Below are positions 1 to 11,355 of a stretch of DNA of 64,000 nt, in pieces (within the stretch, counting starts at the first letter, position 1; each line of letters begins with the position of its first letter). The DNA comes from Diatrype stigma. Taxonomy: Eukaryota; Ascomycota; Sordariomycetes; Xylariales; Diatrypaceae. The translations under genes were made by a program, and so were the position numbers. The notes under the pieces were generated by a model. That model was not told where the DNA came from and made no database searches. It worked only from the letters and a program-made list of their open reading frames with translations. The stretch lies in assembly GCA_022225965.2 (NCBI GenBank), contig JAKJXP020000019.1, forward strand, positions 434,001-498,000, in the 5' to 3' direction.

Positions 1-1099
1 ATCAGGTCGCCATCCGCTATCGAACTCTTGGCAGAGAATGTGTCAAAAGCCACGGTACAATACCTCACCTCACGTAGCATATCGATAGTTCCAGCCCCAT
101 TTTCAGCTACATAGTTAAGGGGGTGCCACATCCAACAACTCAGCCTTATATATATCACTACGTTCCAAGCCACCATACTCCTGCTGCCCCCGTCCCATTC
201 CTTCCTCGCCAGCCATAAGAACGATAACCCATGCTATTACAGAGCGGCGTTGACACGCCCAGGAACTCTCAGATAGCAGTAGTAAACCCGGAGGAAAAGG
301 ACAAGAGCGGCGGGGGCTGATGCCGTGCCCGACTTCGAGCTTGTCTCAAGCGTCCCCGATCCGGGCTAGCAGCGTTCTCAAAGGGAGTAACGTGAGTTCT
401 CGCTTCCAGCTCCCGCACGTGCGACCGCGATGCGTGATGGCAGCGTAGGTAGGCACAGGTACAGTACAGTACAGTACAAGTGCCAGGAGCGAGCGTACAT
501 AGGGCTGGAATCATGAGTTAGGACCTCAGTCAGTTAGTTAGTTGAGCATGGTAGCATCCTCTCGCCCGCGCATCCCGTTGTCTTCCTGCAGGTACCCGGC
601 TGTCCCACTCGGCCACGGCTGCGCGACGGGGGGCGCAGGGTACGTAGGTAAGTAGATAGGAGCATCCCCTCCGTTATACAGCGAGTTCGATAGCGTGTTA
701 GGTAGTTGACGGTCTTGGTGTCGTCCGTGTCTATTTGCTCAGTGCTTAATCATGGGGGTTGCTACACCCCTAAGCCCGGGCGGTTGCCATTCATCGACGA
801 GCGTGTGACGTGTCTACGATGTTCCCAGTGTCATCTATCTCGATTTCAACTAATATTGTAACAATGGGGTTTGTAGGAGTCCACTCGGACATCATTATAT
901 AACAGTCAACGGCCCTACGGCTATGTAAGGAACCATTTTCTCCCGTATAGCTTCTATAGGCTGACCCTTGCCCTGTTTCCTTTACTCCCCCGCCTAGTAG
1001 TCATTCTATCAATGCGAGCATATCCTTCTGATACTTAAATCTATTGTTGTGCTGGACGGGATGTAATGCATGCCAAGATAGAAAACCGGCTTGTTCCAA
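1..1099. other. Intergenic, no gene seen
   Basis: I see no credible coding region here. A short pentamer repeat (ACAGT units) lies at about 460-480, and TAGGTA-like runs at 640-660 are typical of the simple sequence scattered through this window. It lies downstream of the minus-strand HET gene, so its right end may hold that gene's 3' UTR. Confidence 0.6.
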
Positions 1100-3556
1100 T
1101 CACTCCAGGCCAATTGTCTCAAACTTCCGATCAGCTTCTACCCAAGCGTCAAGGGCAATCCAACCGACAGCAATTCGACGTGCAAATATATCGGATCCCT
1201 TTGCCGAGCCTAGAGCAAGGACATTAACAACAGGAAAAGTATGTGATGAGTAGTAGGGCCTCATCTTGAGCATAGTCCGTAGCTTAACGTTGCGAGGCTC
1301 CTTAAAGACACTCGGCAAACTCCTTTCAGAGATAGAGATAGCCATGAACTTTAGTATCTTTGAGGACGCTTTGGGCTCCGTATGCGTAGTGCTGATCACA
1401 CATGGATACCTATCATATATCTCGCCTACGTCTTCTTTGATGTTTCTTTCTGTGATATAGGGCCTTCCCGAGTTTATGGCGAAAAGTGCCGTTTGTGCGC
1501 GAGTTAATAAGACGCCAGGTCGTAGCCGATCAACCAACACTTGATCTCCCTCGCCGAGACCAATATTGAGGCATCGAAATCTACCTGGTCCAGGACTTCG
1601 TGCAGTTTTGGTATCCTCCCAGACTTTCTCCAGATCAGACCAACGATCTTTGCTTTTCAATGTACGTATCAGAGAACGAACTTCGCTTTTTTTAGGGTCT
1701 TGTGGGATATGTTCAAGTTCTCGCTGCACATCCTCTGGCATGGATGCCTCAATACAGCCTTGCCACCATGCAAAAAGAAGGTACATTTGAGGGCTATAGT
1801 CGAGCGACTGGCCCGCTGGTTCTGGCCTGGAACTATTATATGACTTGATAGGTTTCACTTCGCCATCCTGACCCTTGTAAGCCCACCAGACAAGTTTTCC
1901 TGCAAATGTGACTCTGTTGGAAACCACAAGTTTCCCGCCAGTCGAGGCCCATGACCATGATGGGAAGTCTTTATGGTTCAGCGCCGGTTTGTGGTCGGCG
2001 TAGTGCCAAAGCATGGCTTGATCGAAGTCAATCTCCGGGAGCCCGTAAAGGCACTTGCCTCCTTGGTAGAGAGAAGCAAAGATACCTGTGAAAGCGTTGA
2101 AGATATCTGACCGGTGCGTAAGAGACCGGGTTGCGTACATCTCCAGGTGACGGGCGAATTCATTGAAAATGGAACAGTTATCACCGAATGCATGCAATCG
2201 ATATTGTTTCCGAAACGAATAACGTGGCCCCCCGAACTGATCCTCCCTCCTGTATGGATCAGATGAGTGGCTGCATTCATACCAAACTTCGAAAGGTGTG
2301 AAGAATAGCTTCCTTCGAGAAAGAACAGCCTCCTGGTACGTCCAACCTCGTTTCTCCCATGTCGACCCTCTTAGCAGGAGTTCGAGGTCAGGGTACACTA
2401 TAGTGAGCTTCAGATTATCAATTACCGCCTGCGATTGGAGGGCTTGGCGTCTCTCGGTAACACCGGGGATTGGAAAATCCATGTCAGCCCCGGCTGCATT
2501 GATAATAGTAAAGTCAGCTGATGCGTATATAGCACCCATGGCGTTGATCTGGGCTTGTATTTCTTGTGTGTCGTCTTGGACGATGCAGTATCGATCTACC
2601 CATAGGAAACGCCGACCCAATCGCTTGCATATGGTGATTGCGTCCTCGATAGCTCGCGGCACTTCCCCCTCTTTTAGACCGCCAACCGTTTCGAGTTCGT
2701 GTTTGTTGGACCGCAGTAATGTGTTACTTCTTGAGATGGGGCAACTAGCCCCCCAAACGTAGCTGAGGATAACAAATGTAACACCACAACCGGATTGTGC
2801 GCCACATTCAAATTCAGATGTAAGTCGTCGATCATCAACATCGATGAGGCGGAACCCTTGGGGCATTGCTGGGGGCTCGACTGCATTGCATTTGTGTTGC
2901 TCATTGCATTGTTCAAGCCAATGTGCAATCTGGCCCCAGTTTACTTCATCTCGCATTATCGGTTTTGGGGAAGTCTCTTGTCCCTCTGGTAGCAAGCTGG
3001 CTGCTTTATTTCCCGTGGGTAGGACATGGGTGTAGTGTATCTCAAGCTCGAGAACGTCAGGATAGTATACCAGATGCAAGGTAAATCTATGTGGTCTAGT
3101 CGATACGTTCGTCATTCTAACTTGTCGTAGCTTGTTTCGAGTAGCTTCTATGTCCTGACCGGAAAATACGGCGAGGGATTGTACTGCTTTGGCCATAATG
3201 CAGCATAATCCACAGTCCTTGGTCGTCAGGACCCTTGAGATCCAGTTCAGAGGTTTCCGATCAAGCCTGATTTCGAGTACCTGGACCTTGTCTTGGAGGC
3301 ATATCAGTAAATGGCGAAGCCGAAGATGTCTGCAGAAGCTGCACAACGATTCTGATCGAGCATGAAAGGAACAGGTGTCGCAAGGCTGATGGAACAGCCA
3401 GGCTTGCTGATCAAATTTGGCATCCGATTCTATCGTTCCACTAAAAAACATAGCTTGTATAACAGCACAGTGATCATCAGGACATTGCTTTCCGGGAGTC
3501 CGGTCATCAAGCCCTTGCGGCCGGGTAACCACGTCAATTTGACTCTCGTCGTCCAT
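1100..3556 (-). CDS. HET-domain (heterokaryon incompatibility) protein
   Basis: A single uninterrupted reading frame of 818 residues. The HET domain runs from about residue 261 to 410. It opens with FVILSYVWG, has the conserved RAIEDAITICKRLG and FLWVDRYCIVQDD blocks (about 301-329), then YASADFTIINAAG, and ends with RGWTYQEAVLSRR. Further on, DFPSWSWAS near 546 is the second block common in HET proteins. The first 250 residues include a Cys-rich patch (CDTCSFH...LCSFCRHL, about 59-76) with no clear domain. HET proteins trigger growth arrest or cell death when genetically different hyphae fuse. Many paralogs in a genome have no proven role in incompatibility, so the family call is safe and the biological role is inferred. 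I saw no premature stop or needed intron. A short spacer separates it from the F-box gene on the same strand. Confidence 0.9.
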   Translation of the reverse strand: MDDESQIDVVTRPQGLDDRTPGKQCPDDHCAVIQAMFFSGTIESDAKFDQQAWLFHQPCDTCSFHARSESLCSFCRHLRLRHLLICLQDKVQVLEIRLDRKPLNWISRVLTTKDCGLCCIMAKAVQSLAVFSGQDIEATRNKLRQVRMTNVSTRPHRFTLHLVYYPDVLELEIHYTHVLPTGNKAASLLPEGQETSPKPIMRDEVNWGQIAHWLEQCNEQHKCNAVEPPAMPQGFRLIDVDDRRLTSEFECGAQSGCGVTFVILSYVWGASCPISRSNTLLRSNKHELETVGGLKEGEVPRAIEDAITICKRLGRRFLWVDRYCIVQDDTQEIQAQINAMGAIYASADFTIINAAGADMDFPIPGVTERRQALQSQAVIDNLKLTIVYPDLELLLRGSTWEKRGWTYQEAVLSRRKLFFTPFEVWYECSHSSDPYRREDQFGGPRYSFRKQYRLHAFGDNCSIFNEFARHLEMYATRSLTHRSDIFNAFTGIFASLYQGGKCLYGLPEIDFDQAMLWHYADHKPALNHKDFPSWSWASTGGKLVVSNRVTFAGKLVWWAYKGQDGEVKPIKSYNSSRPEPAGQSLDYSPQMYLLFAWWQGCIEASMPEDVQRELEHIPQDPKKSEVRSLIRTLKSKDRWSDLEKVWEDTKTARSPGPGRFRCLNIGLGEGDQVLVDRLRPGVLLTRAQTALFAINSGRPYITERNIKEDVGEIYDRYPCVISTTHTEPKASSKILKFMAISISERSLPSVFKEPRNVKLRTMLKMRPYYSSHTFPVVNVLALGSAKGSDIFARRIAVGWIALDAWVEADRKFETIGLE

Positions 3557-4177
3557 AGAGATCGGATACTTGACAATTTGATATGGAAGTGCAATGTTCT
3601 AAAGCCAGGAAGTCGGTGTGTCTAAGTGCTGTTTGGAGAAAGTGTCCCCGGCTCTCCCGATTGGCAGATTGTAAGCATGACCATAGGTAGTTGTGTGGCG
3701 CACTATACAGATTATTAGCTGTGTATTAGCTGCACAGCCTTCAACAACTTGCCATGGGAAAGAAATGCAATGGGGCCAAAACGGTAGATAATGTGGTACG
3801 AGGTTATTGGTCAACATGTGCTGTGAAGTCATGTAGTGCTACTGCTTCCAGGCATCAGCGACGCTATGTTCGTGATATGAGCCAATCAAGTCAATGGACA
3901 CGTAGGCGCCTGTAACGTTCTGATTCATACAACTACGAAAACAGCTGTTATGGTGGACATTATCCGCCGAATATATATAATTATAGTGATGTCCATTAGC
4001 ATGGCACCCCGCGCCACCTTCTTTGACCTTCCTGGGTGCCAAAAGTGGATGTCAATTATTTTCATTTTCATTTTTTTTTATTCTTAATCACAAGTGGTAG
4101 GCAAATGAAGCCTCCCGTCTACAGTATCCTACTACCCCCCAAAGGTCGAAACAGTGAAGCTATCCAGATCCAGGGGC
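3557..4177. other. Intergenic spacer between HET and F-box genes
   Basis: No coding region recognised. It should contain the promoter of the minus-strand HET gene (right of 3556) and the 3' end of the F-box transcript. An AT-rich tract lies at about 4055-4085. No motif is strong enough to call. Confidence 0.5.
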
Positions 4178-5518
4178 TCATGCGATCATCCTAGCTTCGA
4201 CTTCTTGTAATAACGAGTTGAACTGGAATGGTATGAGAGATTCCCATGCAGACACACTGAGCTTAGATGCGATATGGCTAGGCCGAGGAGCATGACCAGT
4301 GCAGCCGTTTGCAGCCTCAGGAAGGCCTTTCCAATGGTTGAGCACAGCCGAGGAGGATGGGTGTGTCGCGGCGCTCTCGCCCGCCGAGGAACGGAACCTG
4401 GCTCGTTGGCTTTGGGTAAGGTGCTTGACGCCGGAGGGAGCCCACTCCACTGCCCATTGGTAGGCTGGGTCGCGGTAGCGCGGGTTGAGGCGGCCCCAGC
4501 AGGTGGCCCAACCCGGGTCGTCAGGCGCCCGGCAGGGGCCCAGGTTTTGCCACACATCTATCACCACCTCGATGCTCTTGTGCTTACCATGGTGAACATG
4601 GAACGTTGTCTGTAGATTGGTTGGGCAGGAGTGGCATTTGCTTAGGAGAGGATGTCGAAATATTCTCTCGGACTGGGGTTTGGGACAGTGGGTATCTTGG
4701 GCCGCGACAACGAGCCTTAGAGCTTTCCTGAAGGGGATGATGAAGTTATCGATCATTTTGTCCTTCTCAATCGTGTAATGGCAGCAGATCCTTAGGTCGT
4801 TGGCGATGTCGCCAATGCCGTAGCGAAGAAGCACGTCAGTACCCTGCTCGTGGAGGGGGAACCAAAGCCGTTGGGTGCGATGCGCCAGGAGTTGGTCAGT
4901 GTCAATAATGGCGTCTGTATCCAACTTAAAGTAGCTCAAGAACTGTTTGTATGGTGCCCGCGGTGCTATATACAGCTTCTTATACATGTCGGCAAACGCC
5001 CAGTCTGTGGAGAAGTGAAGATGGGATAGGGGGAGCCCGCAACGTCCTCCGTGATAGTGATTGCTCATGACAGCATACACATCCTGGAATCCCAGTCCCC
5101 AGGTGGACCACCTTCCAAAGACAAAGTCTTTCGCATCGCATTCGAGACCGGAAGACTGGGGGTTGACCGGGCGCAATGGAGAGTCAGAGCCGTCAGTTGT
5201 CCGAGGATGGAAAATGCGACAGAAGTGGCACAGCTCGACATTAGGTAGCATGCCCTCTAGACTAGTCAAGTTATCCCAACGAAACTGATCACAATCTCTA
5301 GCAACGTGACGTCTCCCTTGCACGCCATTCTCCTGCGGGAGCGAACCGATACGATCCCAAGGCTTCTTGTCGATCTTGAAGTACATGTGGCGGCATGTCA
5401 TACCAAGGCAGATAGAATCGCAAACGCGCAGTTCCTCCATGATAATCAACACGAGTTCCGGCGGAAGCCAGAATAGAGGTGGCCATTGTTTGACTGTCGC
5501 GCTCATGGAACTCGGCAT
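4178..5518 (-). CDS. F-box domain protein
   Basis: One exon of 446 residues. An F-box-like motif occupies about residues 14-58: PPLFWLPPELVLIIMEEL, then CDSICLGMTCRHMYFKID, matching the usual L-P-E-L-x-L-I and S-L-x-x-T-C-R spacing. F-box proteins are the substrate-choosing subunits of SCF ubiquitin ligases, binding Skp1 through this motif. The rest of the protein has a Cys/His pattern (CHFCRIFHP near 97-105; CHYT; CHSCPTN near 293) like other fungal F-box proteins of unknown target, and no recognisable WD40 or LRR repeats. The first ATG is used; MSATVKQWPP four residues later is an alternative start. The substrate cannot be told from sequence. Confidence 0.8.
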   Translation of the reverse strand: MPSSMSATVKQWPPLFWLPPELVLIIMEELRVCDSICLGMTCRHMYFKIDKKPWDRIGSLPQENGVQGRRHVARDCDQFRWDNLTSLEGMLPNVELCHFCRIFHPRTTDGSDSPLRPVNPQSSGLECDAKDFVFGRWSTWGLGFQDVYAVMSNHYHGGRCGLPLSHLHFSTDWAFADMYKKLYIAPRAPYKQFLSYFKLDTDAIIDTDQLLAHRTQRLWFPLHEQGTDVLLRYGIGDIANDLRICCHYTIEKDKMIDNFIIPFRKALRLVVAAQDTHCPKPQSERIFRHPLLSKCHSCPTNLQTTFHVHHGKHKSIEVVIDVWQNLGPCRAPDDPGWATCWGRLNPRYRDPAYQWAVEWAPSGVKHLTQSQRARFRSSAGESAATHPSSSAVLNHWKGLPEAANGCTGHAPRPSHIASKLSVSAWESLIPFQFNSLLQEVEARMIA

Positions 5519-6598
5519 CGCAAGAGCTAGGCTCAGGACCCTTCTGAAGTGAATGGGCCAGAGGAGCTCCCGAACATGCGAAGGAGGTGACTTGCTGGGC
5601 TTGCCTCCGGATGAGATGGCTAGCTTATCCTACAGTCGATAAGATGAATAAAAAAATGCCGTTGCTTGCTATGAAGGATACTTGTTTGAGCGATGTCGTA
5701 AATAGCAGAGGGTCGCCAGAGGATCTGTTTCTGATCTGCCCCTGATCGGAAGTAGTGGTGACGTACACAATCGTGGCCGTGGTGTGTACTTGTGTAGGTA
5801 TGGTTGGGCAAGCGCAGATGCATCTGAAGAGAGTGGAGGGAAATAATGGCCCATGCATAGAAAGATGAGAGCTCAACCTGAGAGTTGCTCTTGACGAATG
5901 GCGTACACAGGTGCCCAATAGCACCTAACCCGAACCCGAGCTCAAAGAGTCGCTCGAAAAGAGAAGGTACGAAGTACCGTGACGAACACAAGATCCACGA
6001 TGCTGACGGCTAGGTGTTAAAATCAGATCAATTTTAAACTAGAGGCAGAAATTCCTAGACCAAGGCTGAGCTCGCAAACTCCATCCAGCACCTGAGGTTG
6101 TTTGCTGGCTCAATGTGAAAATAGGCCTCATGATGCAACGCTGCATGTCGGGAATAGGGCAGCGTGAGACACACCGTGGACATGTGCAGTTACAAACCTG
6201 AATAACGACTTCAAGGTTGGTTACAGCGGGAGACCTTGGGCGCCTGGGCAGGTCCGGGTACTTATCTAGATCTACAGCTGGCCGACCTGTCACCGGCTGT
6301 TGCAGCTGGCATATCCATCTCCACCCACCCCGCCCCCTTTTCCCGCGCGTTACCTTCTCTGCTTCTCTGCTCCTACTTCTCTACGTTCTAACTAATATCC
6401 GGTCAAACTCCCATCAACATATGATATGAGCATTGGGTGAGCAAGGAACTACACTGGTTATGGGTGTAAGACTCTTGCATGTAATCTTCCCCGAAGCTAC
6501 GAGCATTGTGTTCAGTTGTAATGATCCAAGGTCGCGATAAGCCGGGAATCATTCGCTTCTACCTGTCCGATTTCAATAACATTATGCTCGCTAACCCT
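5519..6598. other. Intergenic, no gene seen
   Basis: About 1.1 kb between two minus-strand genes. The open frames here are short, overlap each other and show no family signal. The left part should hold the F-box promoter. Confidence 0.5.
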
Positions 6599-8485
6599 TT
6601 AGTCATATAACCCCAATGACTCCCCGATAACGTTCTTGAATATGCCGTTCTTATCGAATTTCTCGCGAACAGCCTTGAACCTGGCCAGATGATCGGGATC
6701 GAGGTTCTTCGTCGCATTAGCAAACACCTCCCGCGTGTTCTTCGTCCAGTGTGGACGGCATGGGAACTCATCGATCAAGGTCTTCGCAAGATTGGGATCT
6801 GCCATATACTGTTAGTTACCCGCATAGCCTTCACCATGGAGAATTATATTGAGAAGGCCTAGGCATTCGGGGCAAAGAACAAACTCACAGAACGGTTCAT
6901 TGAAGCGCTCTCCGTCGCCGCCTGTGGGCTTGTAGGTCGGGAAGTCAAACATGATGGCGCCTTTGGTCCAATCTACACCATCAGAAGTGTTATAAGTTGT
7001 CTGGCCCAGCAAGTCATAGTTTGCCTTGCCAAATTTGATGTTGATACCGGTGCGGTATGTGCTGGTCATGATGATGCCTTTCTCCTTTTCGGCATCGAAT
7101 AGCTCTCTCACCCGCTTCAACATGTCGTTGGCCATCACGATGGGAAACGCCAGTTCCACTAAAGCAGATGTTAATAATAGCCCCATACCTGAATAAACGC
7201 GAAGCAAGGATACAGGATAATCAGGATAGGACTATGTCAGGTGTAGTTATTCGAACCCGCCGGACTCTGGAAATGGTAGTCCTGTTTCTAGACGAGTCAG
7301 GAAAGAAGTATACGGATGATCCACTCACAGGTTTTCCCATGAAGGCCATACTCCCACTCCGGCTTCTGGTCGGGGTATAGACCACCGATCAACACGTCGT
7401 AGTTCCACCCATAGACGGGCCATTCCTTGATCACTTCATTGGTAGTCTTTTCGTGGAAGTTGGGCTCCTCCCACTGGCCGAAAACAATATCCTCGAACAA
7501 CATATTCGAGGTGGCCAAGTACTTTCCGCTCTCGAGAAGGGTACGAGCAGCACCGGCCTCGAGCTCCGTGACCGAAAAGGTGTTCTGGAACCCTTCCTGG
7601 TCGCTGATCGTCAGGGGCACCTTATCGTAGTACCTCCAGTGGAACTTCTTCTTGTAAGGCCACCACCAATAGTTAGCAGTTCCATAGGGCGCGATCATGC
7701 CGTAGATATCGCCGTTCAGCACTTCATCTTCGTCCAAGCTGATATTCCTGTGAGCTTCCTGGTCACCCGTCACAGAACGGTGGGGGGCAAGGTCCTCACG
7801 TCTTCTGCTGTGCAAAAACTTTGAAGTCAGGGTAGATCTTGAACTTCATCCTGGCAATAACACCCAGCAACCCCAAAGACGTAGAAGCAGCAAGCCAGTC
7901 GTCGTTCGTCTCGTCGCGCTCGACCGTCACGATCTCACCCTCCCCATTGATGATATCCACGGACAGGACGCCGGCGGCGACGGCCGAGGGCTCGCGGACG
8001 GACGAGCGGTGGCCGCCCATGGCGACCGCCCCGGCCAGGGTGATGTTCCAGTTGACGAGGGTGTAGCCCATCGAGGCGTTGCGCGCGTGCAGGTACTCGG
8101 CGAGCTGGAGGAACGTCACGCCGGCCTCGATGACCACGGAGCCCGAGTCGGCGCCCTCCTCGAGCTCCAGGTCCGAGATCGCGTTCACCTCCTCCGTGCG
8201 GATGATGATCGTGCGGGCGTCGTCCGAGCACATCGTGTCGTACCACATGTGGCCCTTCCCCGAGGCGCGCACCGGGGTCCCCTCCTGCGCTGCGGTGCGC
8301 ACGAGGGAGGCCATCTCGTCTACGCTCGTCGCGTTGTGCACCGCGGCTACGTCGTTGCATGCGGGGAAGCCCTCGCCGTCAAATGTGTTGTAGGGGAATG
8401 CGAGGGCGGCTGGCAGCCATAGCCCCATGCCGGTGAGAACGGAAACTGCGCGTAGCGACGCCATTGTCGACCGAAGGTTACTCAA
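6599..8485 (-). CDS. Secreted FAD-dependent oxidoreductase, D-arabinono/L-gulono-1,4-lactone oxidase-like
   Basis: Four exons (8485-7800, 7747-7329, 7158-6889, 6798-6599) total 1575 nt, giving 524 residues. Donors are GTGAGG, GTGAGT and GTGAGT; the third acceptor was chosen because it alone keeps frame (NEPFYPNLAKT). The N-terminus has a hydrophobic signal-like stretch (about residues 11-30, ending LPAALAF), so secretion or lumenal location is likely. A PP-loop type FAD domain follows: PVRASGKGHMWYD with His79 at the usual flavin-linking position, AGVTFLQLAEYLH, and GHRSSV/GLLGVIARMKF near 159-214. The C-terminus carries RPHWTKN and the DPDHLARF block, corresponding to the HWxK motif of aldonolactone oxidoreductases. 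Classic members oxidise a sugar lactone to (erythro)ascorbate and reduce O2 to H2O2. This is a divergent, apparently exported relative, so its substrate is open. ATG at 8464 (MASLRAVS) is an equally good start and makes a tighter signal peptide. Confidence 0.85.
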
Positions 8486-10183
8486 GACACACCTATACGC
8501 CCCTTGATTAGCCTACGAGAGCTTGATCAGAGAACAGAGGCTCGGGGATATGGGTATCGCAGATTATCATATAGTTATACACACACATGTAAACACATCT
8601 AGCTACTTAGCTTGGCACTCGCTTGTCATCAAAAGGTGGTTCCGCTTAACACCTACCATAATTATATCTCTAACCTAGCTACCAACACCTTAGTGAACGG
8701 ACTATACCCCGACGATCCTCAACTACCATGCCGCGCACCACAGCATCCCGATTTCCCGGTGCACCTTTGTACATGTGACAGTCATTTTGGGCCGAAGATC
8801 TTGCATGCGATCACCTGCATTCGCTACCCCAGATTTGGGGTCGAAGCTGGGGGGTTAGGGGATAGCTAGGAGTATAGAAGTGAAAGCAATCGACCGCACT
8901 TTCTCATCAAGCTAAACCCATTTTCGAAGGACGAATTGCCTACTGACTCATAAGTATCAAGGGGCCTCCAAATAAGTAGCCACGACAGAGCTTCATGAAC
9001 TCCAGACTCCGTACTTGGTTTCCTGGACACTCACTCGCACGAGAGCACCCCCGGACATTTTCGGACGGTGTGGTCGGAGTTGGTTCCTCGATGGGGCAAT
9101 GGAGTGGCGCTCGGCTGCCCTATTTCGCGGGGCCCCCCTGGTCCCGTCGGTCCGCAACTCTTGGAGTTGGGTCACTTTTCCACTTCTCCAAAAACACTTG
9201 AAGATGCGGGGAAGGGAGATCCATCTGAATACTACTTAATAAGAAGGGGTAGGTTACTACCTAGCAAGAAGTCGCTTAGGGGCTTCTGGGAGAGCAAGCG
9301 AGCGGGCGACAGACCCACCGCCGAATCCGGAAAGTCATTCATGAGAGCAAGGGAAGAGCACAAGCCCAGGTAAGTTAATTCCACGACTCAGGAGACAACG
9401 ACGTCATTTCCAATCCTGGTTTTCACTGCTCCCCTGTCGACCCTTCTGGTCATGCTGTTATCATAGATCTTCATTAGCGCAATATCGGCTAGCTCATGCT
9501 TGGAGGTAGGTGTGTTGACATGGTTATGTCTTCGTTTGTGAGAGACCAGAGGCCAGGCTTTCTATGATTTGCTGGCCCTTTAATGCTCTGCCGTGCCCCG
9601 GATAACCAGTTTTCTCTCATGATTTATCTGAAGTATGGCTAGATATCTGAATACTTGCTTCTTGTCTAATCAGGACAATGAAAGCGGACGGGCCTTGAGG
9701 TAAATAAGACGGCATCATGGAAGCCATAATCATCGGCGTAGAGCGTAACAAGGCATATTATGAGGCTCGCAGTAAAAAGGCAATGATAAAGCTCTCACAG
9801 TCCAGGCCTGGCTGTCTCTTGTATTATATCACACTTTTGCGCATCCAGCGGTTCACTGACGCACACCGTAATATCTAGTATTCCTCATATCTAGACCGTA
9901 ATCAAAGGCTTGTTACAATGACTTTGGCGCTGTATCACAACTATTTCATGAGAAATGCATGGTTCCCATTCATCCTTAGTGTATATTATGATAACTAGTT
10001 TACAGAAATTACTATAATGTCGAGTTGCCCCAGTTTAGAAGACAGTGGTGCCCGGAAGACATCCTGCGCCCATCGCCTAAGTCTCCGTAGACCTTCCCAC
10101 GCTGGACGAAATATGAGCCTATTGTCCAAAACCCCAGGATGTAGGCCATATCGTACAGCGACAGATCTTGTAACCCGGTTCTA
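8486..10183. other. Intergenic, no gene seen
   Basis: About 1.7 kb with only short overlapping frames and no family similarity I can recognise. The left end should contain the promoter of the lactone-oxidase-like gene, and the right end the 3' UTR of the RBR gene. Confidence 0.5.
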
Positions 10184-11207
10184 CTAGAACCATATTAAAT
10201 CCTCATTCTGTCTGTGCACAAGTTCATCCTGGATATCGTCTATGTATGGCTGCCACCAGTCTGGGTGTTCAGCGCCCTGTTGTGCAATCTGTAACCGTTC
10301 GAGGTATTGCCGCATCTCAATGATATGACCACCACCGATGACAACTTGGGTGGTGTCTTCCATCATCTCCATGAATTCTTGAGCCTCCGCATCTTCGGCG
10401 ACTTGGGCTTCTCTGTCTGGAGGCTCTGCAAAATATGGGCAATCGCATTTCTTCCACTGCTCGCCGCATGAATAGCAAAAATTGGCTCCACAGGGGCACC
10501 TATGGTTGTGTCAATTCCCGGTACCAACGAACTTTAGTGATGATGTGACTCGTAATGAATAATCGACTTACCGCATGAGATTGCACCCAACGGTCCTCTC
10601 AATCACATGTCCACAGCCATGACATTTCTTCCAGCCTTCTTTCTCCGCAAGTCCCCGTGTCTCTTCCACGTCGGGATCAGCGGTACACGGAGAATCTCCG
10701 TGGTGAGTCTGGCGGCATTGTGTACAGGTGAAATGACTACAAGATGGGCAAATAGCTAGAGTGTCGAAGATCCTTTCGGGAGTAAGAAAGGCGCTACATT
10801 GAGGTCTGCTGCAGTATAGTTTGTCGGCGGCCTCGGACTCGCGTCGCTTGTTGATGTAGTCTTCAATAACGACAGTGCCCAGGATTTCAGCTCGAGTCGA
10901 AGTAATCTCTATGTATTCACAGCACTGCAAAATTTGGAGTTAGTAATTTCGCTCTCTGGGTGCCTAAGAGCATTTCCTCTAAGCGACCCAAGGTGAAAAG
11001 AGGGAAGGAAAAGACATAACAGAAACAGTGGCGCTGAAGGATGTTTTCTGAAAGCAATAAATAAGCCTGGGAGATACTTACGTGTGCTGGATACTCTGAG
11101 AACAGTCTCCCAAAGCAGGCATGGCAAACCTTGTGGTCGCATTCCAAGATGACGAGCTTGTTCTCGTCACACTCTTCAGAGCAATAGTCGCATTCGAGAT
11201 GTGCCAT
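10184..11207 (-). CDS. Small RBR (RING-IBR-RING2) E3 ubiquitin ligase
   Basis: Three exons (11207-11082, 10924-10572, 10499-10184) total 795 nt, or 264 residues. Splice sites are GTAAGT/TTGCAG with a TACTAAC branch site, then GTAAGT/CATAG. A shortened first RING has Cys at 6, 9, 13, 23, 28 and 31. A good IBR domain follows: C80, C85, C101, C104, C109, C112, H117, C122. RING2 is C143-x2-C146 ... GCNLMRC ... FCYSC ... CDC, with Cys156 at the position of the ubiquitin-thioester Cys of RBR ligases. Such enzymes take ubiquitin from an E2 onto that Cys before passing it to a substrate. At 264 residues it is compact, with no UBA-like N-terminus; the Glu/Asp-rich C-terminal tail is unique. Substrate unknown. 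Confidence 0.85.
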
Positions 11208-11344
11208 GTTGAAAGCTTGTTGAGCGAAATGTTACGAACTGGTAGAGTACAGCAGGTATTTACTAAGCTCTAGAGAAAAGCATTCAATTGCAATTGGGAA
11301 GAAAGAAAGAGGAAGCAAGACTTTGATGGTGGAATGCAACGAAC

Positions 11345-11355
11345 TTATATATAAA
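11345..11355 (-). promoter_or_regulatory. Possible TATA box of the RBR gene
   Basis: The minus strand reads TTTATATATAA about 140 bp before the RBR start codon. The position suits a core promoter, but fungal promoters often lack TATA boxes and AT runs are common, so this is tentative. Confidence 0.35.
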
